Assembly: GCA_003645115.1 (NCBI GenBank) | Contig: QNEG01000081.1 | Span: forward strand, 1-6,754 | DNA: 6,754 bases | Reading direction: 5' to 3' | From: a bacterium | Lineage (GTDB): Bacteria; UBP14; UBA6098; B30-G16 | Shown: positions 1 through 6,100 of the stretch, in pieces | How positions within the stretch are numbered: the stretch's first letter is position 1 | Layout of the letters: every line of letters begins with the position of its first letter | Program-made: the position numbers and the translations under genes | The notes under the pieces: model-generated | What the model was told of the DNA's origin: nothing | What the model saw: only the letters and a program-made list of their open reading frames with translations | Databases searched by the model: none

Positions 1-96
1 AAATTTATGTCTGCTTCACGCACATGGTATCCAGGTAAGAATAATTTTAGGAGCGGGTCGAGAATAATCGCTTTCCGCAGTGTGAGCCATTTATGA
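1..96 (+). CDS. Possible C-terminal fragment of an unidentified protein (weakly SUMF1/formylglycine-generating-enzyme-like), cut by the left edge
   Basis: Frame 1 is open from the first base to a TGA at 94-96 and gives 31 residues. The segment SASRTWYPG followed by RSGSRIIAFRSV resembles the usual end of SUMF1/FGE-sulfatase domains, where an Arg-rich stretch leads into a terminal 'IGFR.V' strand. The resemblance is recalled by eye and the loop is about four residues longer than usual. Frame 2 is also open for 21 residues and frame 3 for 11, so openness alone proves little. The upstream part lies outside the window. The next 112 bases, up to argF, show no gene. Confidence 0.3.
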   Translation, partial: KFMSASRTWYPGKNNFRSGSRIIAFRSVSHL

Positions 97-196
97 TTCT
101 CTTTCAAATTGAAACTGAAATATTTTGGAGTGGACATTGTTTGTGCTAATAGTTAAATTATTCCCGATGAAATTTTGCCGATTTAACTTTTGTCAT

Positions 197-203
197 AGGA
201 GAG
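197..203 (+). promoter_or_regulatory. Ribosome binding site that fixes the argF start
   Basis: AGGAGAG ends five bases before the ATG at 209. The reading frame stays open upstream to a TTG at 125, but that start has no comparable Shine-Dalgarno sequence. It would also add 28 hydrophobic, Cys- and Phe-rich residues with no counterpart in the carbamoyltransferase family. Confidence 0.8.
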
Positions 204-208
204 CGATT

Positions 209-1132
209 ATGAAACGAGATTTTCTTGCAGTGACCGATTTTACATCCAAAGAGATAAAGGATGTCCTGACTATCGCCAAAGTGGTGAAACATATGCATCG
301 TTGGGGAGATGACCCTAAACCATTGGCAGGGAAGCATTCTGCCTTGATGTTTCGCAAGCCATCACTGCGAACCCGAGCCAGTTTCGAGACCGGTATCAGA
401 CAACTGGGAGCGAATACACTATTTTTCTCCGATAAGGAAATCGGTATGGGCGAGCGAGAAAGCATTCACGATGTGGCTAAAGTGATGTCCAGATATTTCG
501 ATTTGATTGTAATCCGAACATACGAACATAGCGAGATAGTAGAATTTGCAAAATACTGCGAGGTTCCAGTAGTGAATGCATTGACCGACCTATTGCATCC
601 CTGCCAGATAATGGGCGATATTTTCACCATTATGGAATGCAAAAATAGAATCGACGATGTTTCTATCGCATATCTTGGCGATGGCGGAAATAATGTCGCC
701 AATTCCTGGGTAAATTTAGCCAGTAGGATTCCGATAGATTTAAGGATAGGGACTACCGAGGACCGTCAGCCCGATGAGAAAATTCTCGAGAATGCTAAAA
801 AGAATGGGGCATCGAAAATTACAATTACCGATAACCCTGTGGAGGCGGTGGATAATGTAGATGTAATTTACACCGATGTGTGGGCATCGATGGGCGAGAA
901 AGAAAAAATCCAACAACGGCAAGAAAAACTCGCTAAATTCCAGGTAAATAATGAACTACTATCCAATGCCAAAGACGATGTAATATTTATGCATTGTCTT
1001 CCCGCAGAACGAGGACGCGAGGTCACCGATGAGGTTATGGATGGAGAACATTCTGTGGTGTTCGAGCAGGCAGAAAATAGATTGCACATCCAGAAAGCTA
1101 TTATACTTCAGCTATTCGGCGAAAGATTCTAA
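209..1132 (+). CDS. argF: Ornithine carbamoyltransferase
   Basis: Transfers the carbamoyl group of carbamoyl phosphate to ornithine, giving citrulline, in the cytoplasm; this is the sixth step of arginine synthesis. From the ATG at 209 the protein has 307 residues, the normal family length. Carbamoyl-phosphate motifs are SLRTR (52-56; classical form STRTR, but the Leu variant is familiar) and HPCQ (130-133). The second domain has GDGGNNVANS (157-166), the ornithine loop DVWASMG (223-229) and HCLPAERG (262-269) with catalytic Cys263. The DVWxSMG loop and HCLP Cys mark ornithine rather than acetyl- or succinyl-ornithine transcarbamylase or aspartate transcarbamylase. No other arginine gene is visible, so biosynthetic versus catabolic use cannot be settled; biosynthetic is the default. 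The next gene starts 81 nt downstream, with no convincing terminator between. Confidence 0.95.
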   Translation: MKRDFLAVTDFTSKEIKDVLTIAKVVKHMHRWGDDPKPLAGKHSALMFRKPSLRTRASFETGIRQLGANTLFFSDKEIGMGERESIHDVAKVMSRYFDLIVIRTYEHSEIVEFAKYCEVPVVNALTDLLHPCQIMGDIFTIMECKNRIDDVSIAYLGDGGNNVANSWVNLASRIPIDLRIGTTEDRQPDEKILENAKKNGASKITITDNPVEAVDNVDVIYTDVWASMGEKEKIQQRQEKLAKFQVNNELLSNAKDDVIFMHCLPAERGREVTDEVMDGEHSVVFEQAENRLHIQKAIILQLFGERF

Positions 1133-1213
1133 TACTTTTAAACCTCGATACTATGCAGAGTATGGGAGCGAGAGAAAATAATATTACACCAGATAGAAAC
1201 ACTATAGCTAATT

Positions 1214-2098
1214 ATGAACGATATCGACCCATTACTTACCGATGATGATATAAGGCAATTGAGAAATTGCAATATATGTCCACGAGAATGTGGAGTAGAT
1301 AGATTGCACAATCGTGGTGTGTGCGGTGCAGATTATCGAGTTGAAATATCCAGTGCAAATCTTCACTACGGCGAGGAACCGCCGATTTCCGGATTTCGAG
1401 GTTCTGGAACCATTTTCCTGACCCATTGCAATTTGAGTTGTATATATTGCCAGAATTATCCCATAAGTCAAATGGGAGTGGGAAAACCGATTACTATACA
1501 ACAACTGGTGGATACTATACTAAAACTTCAAAGGAAAAACGCGCATAACATAAATTTCGTCACACCATCTCATTATGCTGTTCAGATTCGAAGAGCAATA
1601 ATTATCGCTCGAGAGAATGGATTGAATATCCCTATCGTATATAACACCAGCGGATATGACAAACCGGAAACATTGGATTCACTGGATGGATTAGTGGAAA
1701 TATTTATGCCTGATTTACGATATTATGAATCATCATCGGCGGAGAAATATTCTGGTGCGTCCAATTATGCAGAAATCTCTCGGAAAGCAGTGAAAAAAAT
1801 GCACTCCATTGTCGGTGAACTCACACTAAATCCAGATGGAATAGCAGAAAAAGGATTGCTAATCCGGCTTTTGGTGCTGCCAGAGAATCTTTCTGGAACA
1901 GATAATACTCTTCGATGGATTGCACAAAATCTTGGCACTAATACTTATATCAGCCTGATGAGTCAATATTTTCCAGCACACAAGGCTAATCGGTTCCCAC
2001 CATTGAATAGAAGAATTACAAAACGCGAATATAATAAAATCCTGAATGTGCTTTCTGAATTGGGTTTCCAGCGGGGATATACACAACCCATACCATAG
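1214..2098 (+). CDS. PflX-type radical SAM protein (pyruvate formate-lyase activase-like), function unknown
   Basis: A 294-residue protein resembling the PflX (COG1313) branch of radical SAM enzymes. The radical SAM cluster motif CxxxCxxC is at Cys72, Cys76 and Cys79 (HCNLSCIYCQNY). It is preceded by the hallmark N-terminal cysteine set CNICPRECGVDR...GVCGAD (Cys19, 22, 26, 37) and the family string EEPPISGFRGSGTIFL (54-69). VTPSHY (116-121), YNTSGYD (143-149) and MPDLRYY (165-171) follow typical family strands. The extra four cysteines could bind a second metal or Fe-S site; this is inference. No glycyl-radical enzyme lies nearby, so calling it an activase would be unsafe. The ATG at 1214 begins right before the conserved N-terminus but lacks a clear Shine-Dalgarno sequence. 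Its neighbours give no pathway clue. Confidence 0.88.
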   Translation: MNDIDPLLTDDDIRQLRNCNICPRECGVDRLHNRGVCGADYRVEISSANLHYGEEPPISGFRGSGTIFLTHCNLSCIYCQNYPISQMGVGKPITIQQLVDTILKLQRKNAHNINFVTPSHYAVQIRRAIIIARENGLNIPIVYNTSGYDKPETLDSLDGLVEIFMPDLRYYESSSAEKYSGASNYAEISRKAVKKMHSIVGELTLNPDGIAEKGLLIRLLVLPENLSGTDNTLRWIAQNLGTNTYISLMSQYFPAHKANRFPPLNRRITKREYNKILNVLSELGFQRGYTQPIP

Positions 2099-2132
2099 TT
2101 TAGTCGATTAGTTCGAATATTATAAAAAAACT

Positions 2133-2161
2133 TTGCTATAAATTGAAATTAGCATTAAATT
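2133..2161 (+). promoter_or_regulatory. Weak candidate sigma-70-like promoter for the channel gene
   Basis: TTGCTA (2133-2138) and TAAATT (2156-2161) are 17 nt apart. Each matches four of six bases of the TTGACA/TATAAT consensus and they lie just upstream of the channel gene. The region is very AT-rich, so chance matches are likely, and the consensus used by this phylum is unknown. Confidence 0.2.
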
Positions 2162-2177
2162 TTAAAAATCAATATTC

Positions 2178-2184
2178 GAGGGAG
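2178..2184 (+). promoter_or_regulatory. Ribosome binding site that fixes the channel start
   Basis: GAGGGAG lies just upstream of the ATG at 2188 (GAGG to ATG is six bases). The frame is open back to a TTG at 2143, but that start lacks a Shine-Dalgarno sequence. It would also place the translation start across the candidate -10/-35 region. Confidence 0.75.
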
Positions 2185-2187
2185 TAT

Positions 2188-3015
2188 ATGTGGGATAACA
2201 ATACCCCAAAAAATTCGCTTACTTTTCGCGCACGGATGCATCAGATTATTTTCGAGGCGGATACTATCGCAGGAAAAATATTCGATATAATCCTGTTGAT
2301 TGTTATTTTGCTCAGTGTAATAGTGGTTATGTTGGAAAGTGTCGCCTCTGTGGAATGGAAATACGGTAATTTCCTTCGAACCGCTGAATGGGTTTTCACT
2401 ATTATATTTACAATAGAATATATATTGCGGTTATGGTGTGTGCGAAAATCATTGAAATATGCATTTAGTTTCTATGGAATAGTAGATTTCTTCGGATTCA
2501 TCCCCACATACATAAGTATCTTTGTTCCGGGGACTCATTTCTTGATAGTAATCAGAATAATTCGTCTGGTGCGAATATTCCGAATATTCAAACTCACTCG
2601 CTATTTGCGGGAGGGACAAATTATGCTGAAGGCTATTCGTGCCAGTAAACCTAAAATTATAGTTTTTTTGGTATCCGTATTGACTGCGGTTATCACTATC
2701 GGTTCTATGATGTATCTTATCGAGGGTGCCGAGCACGGTTTTTCTAATATACCCAAAAGTATATATTGGGCAGTGGTCACTATGACAACGGTCGGTTATG
2801 GTGATATATCTCCACAGACACCATTGGGGCAATTCCTCTCTATGATAGTGATGATACTGGGATATGCAATAATCGCAGTGCCCACTGGAATTATTTCATT
2901 CGATATAATGAAAACAATACAAGATAAAGTCTCCACACAGGTTTGCCCGGAATGTAGCAGAGAGGGACACGATTCCGATGCTAAATATTGCAAATTTTGT
3001 GGAAGTAAACTATAA
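2188..3015 (+). CDS. Voltage-gated K+ channel (six-TM ion transporter) with C-terminal zinc ribbon
   Basis: A 275-residue inner-membrane channel subunit, expected to work as a tetramer. Membrane segments by eye: S1 about 31-50, S2 65-83, S3 93-111, S4 118-138, S5 156-178, S6 213-238. S4 carries a basic residue at every third position (Arg123, 126, 129, 132, Lys135, Arg138), the voltage-sensor pattern. The selectivity filter is TMTTVGYGD (198-206), the K+ signature. After S6 comes a cytosolic tail ending in a four-Cys zinc ribbon: Cys253, Cys256, Cys268 and Cys271 (CPEC, then CKFC). The ribbon replaces the RCK/KTN or cyclic-nucleotide domains seen in many bacterial K+ channels. Whether it binds zinc, aids assembly or gates the pore is unknown. 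The stop is 15 nt before the next gene's ATG, so the two probably share a transcript. Confidence 0.93.
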   Translation: MWDNNTPKNSLTFRARMHQIIFEADTIAGKIFDIILLIVILLSVIVVMLESVASVEWKYGNFLRTAEWVFTIIFTIEYILRLWCVRKSLKYAFSFYGIVDFFGFIPTYISIFVPGTHFLIVIRIIRLVRIFRIFKLTRYLREGQIMLKAIRASKPKIIVFLVSVLTAVITIGSMMYLIEGAEHGFSNIPKSIYWAVVTMTTVGYGDISPQTPLGQFLSMIVMILGYAIIAVPTGIISFDIMKTIQDKVSTQVCPECSREGHDSDAKYCKFCGSKL

Positions 3016-3030
3016 ATACAGGAGGTAAAA

Positions 3031-5286
3031 ATGTTCAGATGGATTTTATCGATTTTAATCCCCATAGTTTTGTTCGCCAATGGACTCACTACCCAGCCAT
3101 TAGGTTCGCCTACCGATGTGATACACGATGGAAAAGTCTATCCATATTTGCGAACCACACCCCAGATGAGTATTTCCTCTTATGGTGAGCAGAAAAGGAC
3201 AATTTCTCTTGCCCAGGATTCTATCCAGACTGTCCTTTTGCCTGGTGAAATGGTCTATATCCGGGTCGATGCCAACTCCGATGTAGTGGAAGCTGTCGAT
3301 TCACGAGAACCCTTGCCCGAGGATTGCAATTCAGCGATAGATATATCACCGGTCTGGTTGAGAAACGATTTATATCAATCGTTTCGACATCTTCCCAGCG
3401 AGCGCGCCGAGGAATTGGCTGGCGAGATTTTAGCCGCTCCCGAGGAGCAAATAGATGAAATCGCATTCTGTGTGGCACATTTGTCCCCACAGGCATTAAC
3501 CGATACCAGATTCGACACCGAATTACTCTCACTCAATGCATACTGGATTTACAGATTGGCAGATTCTTTGGACTATGTGGAATTGGTAGAATACGGTTCC
3601 GGTGATGATTGGCATACTACCACCGCATATTGGGTGGTATCGGAAGATTTAACCGACACTACTCTTATGGAGATTCCTCGAGAAATTTATTATTGGTTTG
3701 TGGTCCATCCTAAACTATCCGATGAAGCACCCAAGATGCGCGATATTCCATCCGATACACGGCAGATGACATTCGGTTATTTCTGGCGAGAATTCCTGTG
3801 GACCGACCCCGACGAGGAATGGAATTATACCGACGACGGAGAATATCCGCTGCTGGCGGATTGGATGAAGCAAGCAAAAGTGATGTGGATTCGCAATGAT
3901 ACAGTCCTTTCCGCCGATAGACCGATAGATTCCACTAATAGTGCGCTGGACATCGCTGGAGAATGGGTTTCTACCGTAATGCCATTCGAGCCGGGATACA
4001 TTAGACCGATTCAACCCAATCAAATAGCGATAGCACATTATGGCAATTGCGGTGAGGTGCAGGATTTACTCGCCGCAGCCGCAAGAACAGCTTTACTCCC
4101 TGTGAATTGTGTGGGAACTATGCTTCAAGACCATGTGTGGAACGAGTTCTGGGATTACGAATATCCCGGCGAGCTATGGACCGAAGACCCCTGGCACTGC
4201 TATCAAGTGGATAGATGGGGTGGAGTTACATCGCTGGCTCCGAGTTGGGGAGGATACGATACAGATAGAGGTGGTTCCAAAAATGTGAATAACGCACTAA
4301 CCTGGCGCGGCGATGGTTATATGCTCGACAGAACTCCGGCATATACTTATGTATGCACGCTGATTGTGGAAGTCCTGGATGCTTTCGATAATCCTGTCCC
4401 CGGCGCAGAAGTTCTGTTCGCATCGAATTATTACAATGATTCATCGGGTGCACTTTATTATGCCGATATTCGAGCTACCGATAAGGACGGAAAAGTAATA
4501 GTAGCTATGGGAGATAGTTGCCCATATTATTTCCGAGTAGATTCTCCTGTGGGAAGTTATCCCGAAGAAACCGGAGTAGTATCCGCATTTCCCGGTCTCG
4601 GTGAGGGTCTTTCTGTAGTCGGCGAAACTTATATCGCATCGGTCAATCTGAGCGGTGCATTGAGTAATTTGCCCATAACAGAATTAACTCCCACTACCGG
4701 TCCCAGAGAGTTAACTCTCACATTCCACGCTACCGATGAATACATTCGAGGGACAGGACGATTCGATAGTCAGGAAGGAACATATTCATATCGTTCTCCC
4801 GAGGGCAGAATGACTGTCTTTGTCTGCGATAGCGCCAATTTCCAGAACTATCTCGATGGTCTCGAATTCGATGCTTATGAATACCATTCTCGACAAACCG
4901 AGGGAGAATTGGTATTGGAATTGCCCACCAGAGATGTATGGTATGCAGTGGCATCTGCCGAGGAAATGGTGACCAATGATAATTTGATTTTTATGAAAGC
5001 AGAACTCAATATTGCTCCAGGTGTCCAGGAAGTGAAAATCCCGGATAAATTACGATTGACTATTACCCCGAATCCATTTAATTCTGCTTGTAGAATAGAA
5101 ATCGGCGATGGATTCGACACTGGACGATTGAAAATTTTGGATATCACCGGCAAAGTAGTAAAAGATATCCCAGTGAAATCATCAGAGGAAATTATCTGGA
5201 ATGGAGAAAAAGAATCCGGCGTATATTTGGTGAAACTGATTACGGATAATTTCCAATCGGAGAAAAAAATTGTTTTGCTAAAATAA
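3031..5286 (+). CDS. Secreted transglutaminase-like multidomain protein with type-IX-sorting-type C-terminal domain
   Basis: A 751-residue exported protein. A strong Shine-Dalgarno (AGGAGGT, 3020-3026) precedes the ATG. Residues 1-18 form a signal peptide (MFRW, then a hydrophobic run to FANG). Residues 25-300 are acidic, Trp/Tyr-rich and not recognised. A transglutaminase-like core lies at about 300-400: GNCGE with nucleophile-type Cys340, DHVWNEFW with His368, then an Asp, either Asp386 (WTEDPW) or Asp394 (QVDRW). That gives a Cys-His-Asp triad as in bacterial transglutaminase/protease-like folds. Residues 440-540 look like a beta-sandwich of carboxypeptidase-regulatory type (LIVEVLDAFDNPVPGAEV). 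Residues 674-751 form a sorting-type tail with TPNPFNSAC, LKILDITGKVV, WNGE, SGVYLVKL and final KKIVLLK. Likely secreted and held at the surface. Substrate unknown; protein cross-linking and peptide hydrolysis are both possible. Confidence 0.85.
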   Translation: MFRWILSILIPIVLFANGLTTQPLGSPTDVIHDGKVYPYLRTTPQMSISSYGEQKRTISLAQDSIQTVLLPGEMVYIRVDANSDVVEAVDSREPLPEDCNSAIDISPVWLRNDLYQSFRHLPSERAEELAGEILAAPEEQIDEIAFCVAHLSPQALTDTRFDTELLSLNAYWIYRLADSLDYVELVEYGSGDDWHTTTAYWVVSEDLTDTTLMEIPREIYYWFVVHPKLSDEAPKMRDIPSDTRQMTFGYFWREFLWTDPDEEWNYTDDGEYPLLADWMKQAKVMWIRNDTVLSADRPIDSTNSALDIAGEWVSTVMPFEPGYIRPIQPNQIAIAHYGNCGEVQDLLAAAARTALLPVNCVGTMLQDHVWNEFWDYEYPGELWTEDPWHCYQVDRWGGVTSLAPSWGGYDTDRGGSKNVNNALTWRGDGYMLDRTPAYTYVCTLIVEVLDAFDNPVPGAEVLFASNYYNDSSGALYYADIRATDKDGKVIVAMGDSCPYYFRVDSPVGSYPEETGVVSAFPGLGEGLSVVGETYIASVNLSGALSNLPITELTPTTGPRELTLTFHATDEYIRGTGRFDSQEGTYSYRSPEGRMTVFVCDSANFQNYLDGLEFDAYEYHSRQTEGELVLELPTRDVWYAVASAEEMVTNDNLIFMKAELNIAPGVQEVKIPDKLRLTITPNPFNSACRIEIGDGFDTGRLKILDITGKVVKDIPVKSSEEIIWNGEKESGVYLVKLITDNFQSEKKIVLLK

Positions 5287-5334
5287 ATATAATGTAAATT
5301 TAAGGAATATCTGTAAAATAGTCCAATTTATGTG

Positions 5335-5447
5335 TCATTGCGCAAATTTTCGGCTTGTCGGGAAATAAAACAATCTTGATAACTTATTGTCAGACAATAA
5401 GATAAAATTACCGTCCCCCCGATAAGTCGGAAGCGAACTCGCAATGA
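5335..5447. repeat. 113-nt imperfect palindrome with TCATTGCG ends (MITE/REP-like)
   Basis: Lies in the 216-nt non-coding gap before kdsC. The outer 8-nt arms are exact: TCATTGCG (5335-5342) and CGCAATGA (5440-5447). A 15-nt middle stem pairs 5348-5362 (TTTCGGCTTGTCGGG) with 5418-5432 (CCCGATAAGTCGGAA): 12 Watson-Crick pairs, and the three mismatches are G-U wobbles in + strand RNA. The centre is a perfect 9-nt arm pair with a one-base loop, CTTATTGTC (5383-5391), A, GACAATAAG (5393-5401). Unpaired stretches of 16-20 nt separate middle and centre. No coding capacity and no clear target duplication. TCATTGCG-ended palindromes resemble dispersed repeats I recall from environmental bacterial genomes. 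No T-tract follows, so an intrinsic terminator is unlikely. The rest of the gap (5287-5334, 5448-5502) is AT-rich with nothing certain. Confidence 0.75.
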
Positions 5448-5502
5448 AAACAACTTCGATTTTGCAGGATGTATAAAATAATACAATCAGTGGAGAATTA
5501 TT

Positions 5503-6099
5503 ATGGAATATCCAAATCTTGCACCGATATTGAACAATTTACAGGTTCTGATTCTGGATGTGGACGGTGTGCTCACCGCAGGCGGAATCATATATAATTC
5601 CAGCGGTGAGGAGGAGAAAATATTCGATGTAAAAGATGGACTCGGTCTGGTGATGCTCAAAGGTATGAATATTTCCACAGCGATTATCACCGGCAGAAGT
5701 TCTGGAATAGTGGAAAGAAGAGCCGGTGAATTGGGAATCGATTATGTGTTGCAGGGATATCCCATAAAATTGCCAGCTTACGAGAAATTGAAGCGGGAAT
5801 TGTCATTGCCCGATATAGCATTCGGATTTGTAGGCGACGATTTAATCGACTTGGATGTAATGCGGTATGTGGGATTTGCGGCAGCGCCGTCCGATGCTCA
5901 CCAATCACTAAAAAATATGGCTCATTATGTGTGCAGAAACCGAAGTGGAGCCGGTGCAGTTAGAGAAATTGTAGATTTAATTATAGCATTCAGGCGAGCA
6001 GAATTCGGTGCGCTCGATTATATCCCACCCAAAATACTGGAACACTGGCAAGATATTATCTGGGAAAGACAAACCGGAAATCCTAATTACGGAGAGTAA
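5503..6099 (+). CDS. kdsC: 3-deoxy-D-manno-octulosonate 8-phosphate phosphatase (KdsC, HAD superfamily)
   Basis: Hydrolyses Kdo 8-phosphate to Kdo and phosphate in the cytoplasm, the step before CMP-Kdo activation for lipopolysaccharide inner core. HAD motif I is LDVDGVLT (18-25; nucleophile Asp19, acid/base Asp21), followed by the KdsC-typical IIYNSSGEEEKIFDVKDGLG (29-48). Motif II is IITGRSS (61-67; Thr63), motif III Lys89 (QGYPIK) and motif IV VGDDLIDLDVM (110-120; Asp112, Asp113). AAAPSDAH (126-133) and RNRSGAGAVREIVDLI (145-160) match the family end. Residues 161-198 extend past the usual C-terminus (common length roughly 170-190). GGAGA at 5492-5496 supports the ATG. The stop is one base before the next ATG, so translation with the glycosyltransferase is likely coupled. 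A TATAAAAT at 5472-5479 could be a -10 element, but no matching -35 is evident. Confidence 0.93.
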   Translation: MEYPNLAPILNNLQVLILDVDGVLTAGGIIYNSSGEEEKIFDVKDGLGLVMLKGMNISTAIITGRSSGIVERRAGELGIDYVLQGYPIKLPAYEKLKRELSLPDIAFGFVGDDLIDLDVMRYVGFAAAPSDAHQSLKNMAHYVCRNRSGAGAVREIVDLIIAFRRAEFGALDYIPPKILEHWQDIIWERQTGNPNYGE

Positions 6100-6100
6100 T

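Noticed and set aside
2..67. Frame 2 reading at the left edge (21 residues to a TAA)
   Set aside because: No recognisable pattern; frame 1 runs longer and ends in a plausible domain-terminal strand, though neither is secure.
125..208. In-frame upstream extension of argF from a TTG start (28 extra residues)
   Set aside because: No ribosome site, hydrophobic and Cys/Phe-rich residues foreign to the family, and a clear AGGAGAG before the ATG at 209 that gives the normal 307-residue length.
209..1132. N-acetyl- or succinyl-ornithine carbamoyltransferase instead of ornithine carbamoyltransferase
   Set aside because: The SLRTR variant recalls those enzymes, but DVWASMG and HCLPAERG are the classical ornithine-binding and catalytic motifs.
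1148..1168. Short inverted repeat ATACT...AGTAT after argF as a terminator
   Set aside because: Only five base pairs around a six-base loop, no T-tract; within chance for AT-rich DNA.
2143..2187. In-frame upstream extension of the channel from a TTG start (15 extra residues)
   Set aside because: GAGGGAG directly precedes the ATG at 2188; the TTG has no ribosome site and the extra residues carry no channel feature.
2449..2832. 127-codon open frame on the minus strand inside the channel gene
   Set aside because: It lies wholly antisense to an unmistakable K+ channel, has no recognisable domain and no good ribosome site. The same applies to the other minus-strand frames under each gene.
5383..5401. 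CTTATTGTC-A-GACAATAAG hairpin as a rho-independent terminator
   Set aside because: A one-base loop, AT-rich stem and no following T-tract on either strand; it is better explained as the centre of the larger palindrome.
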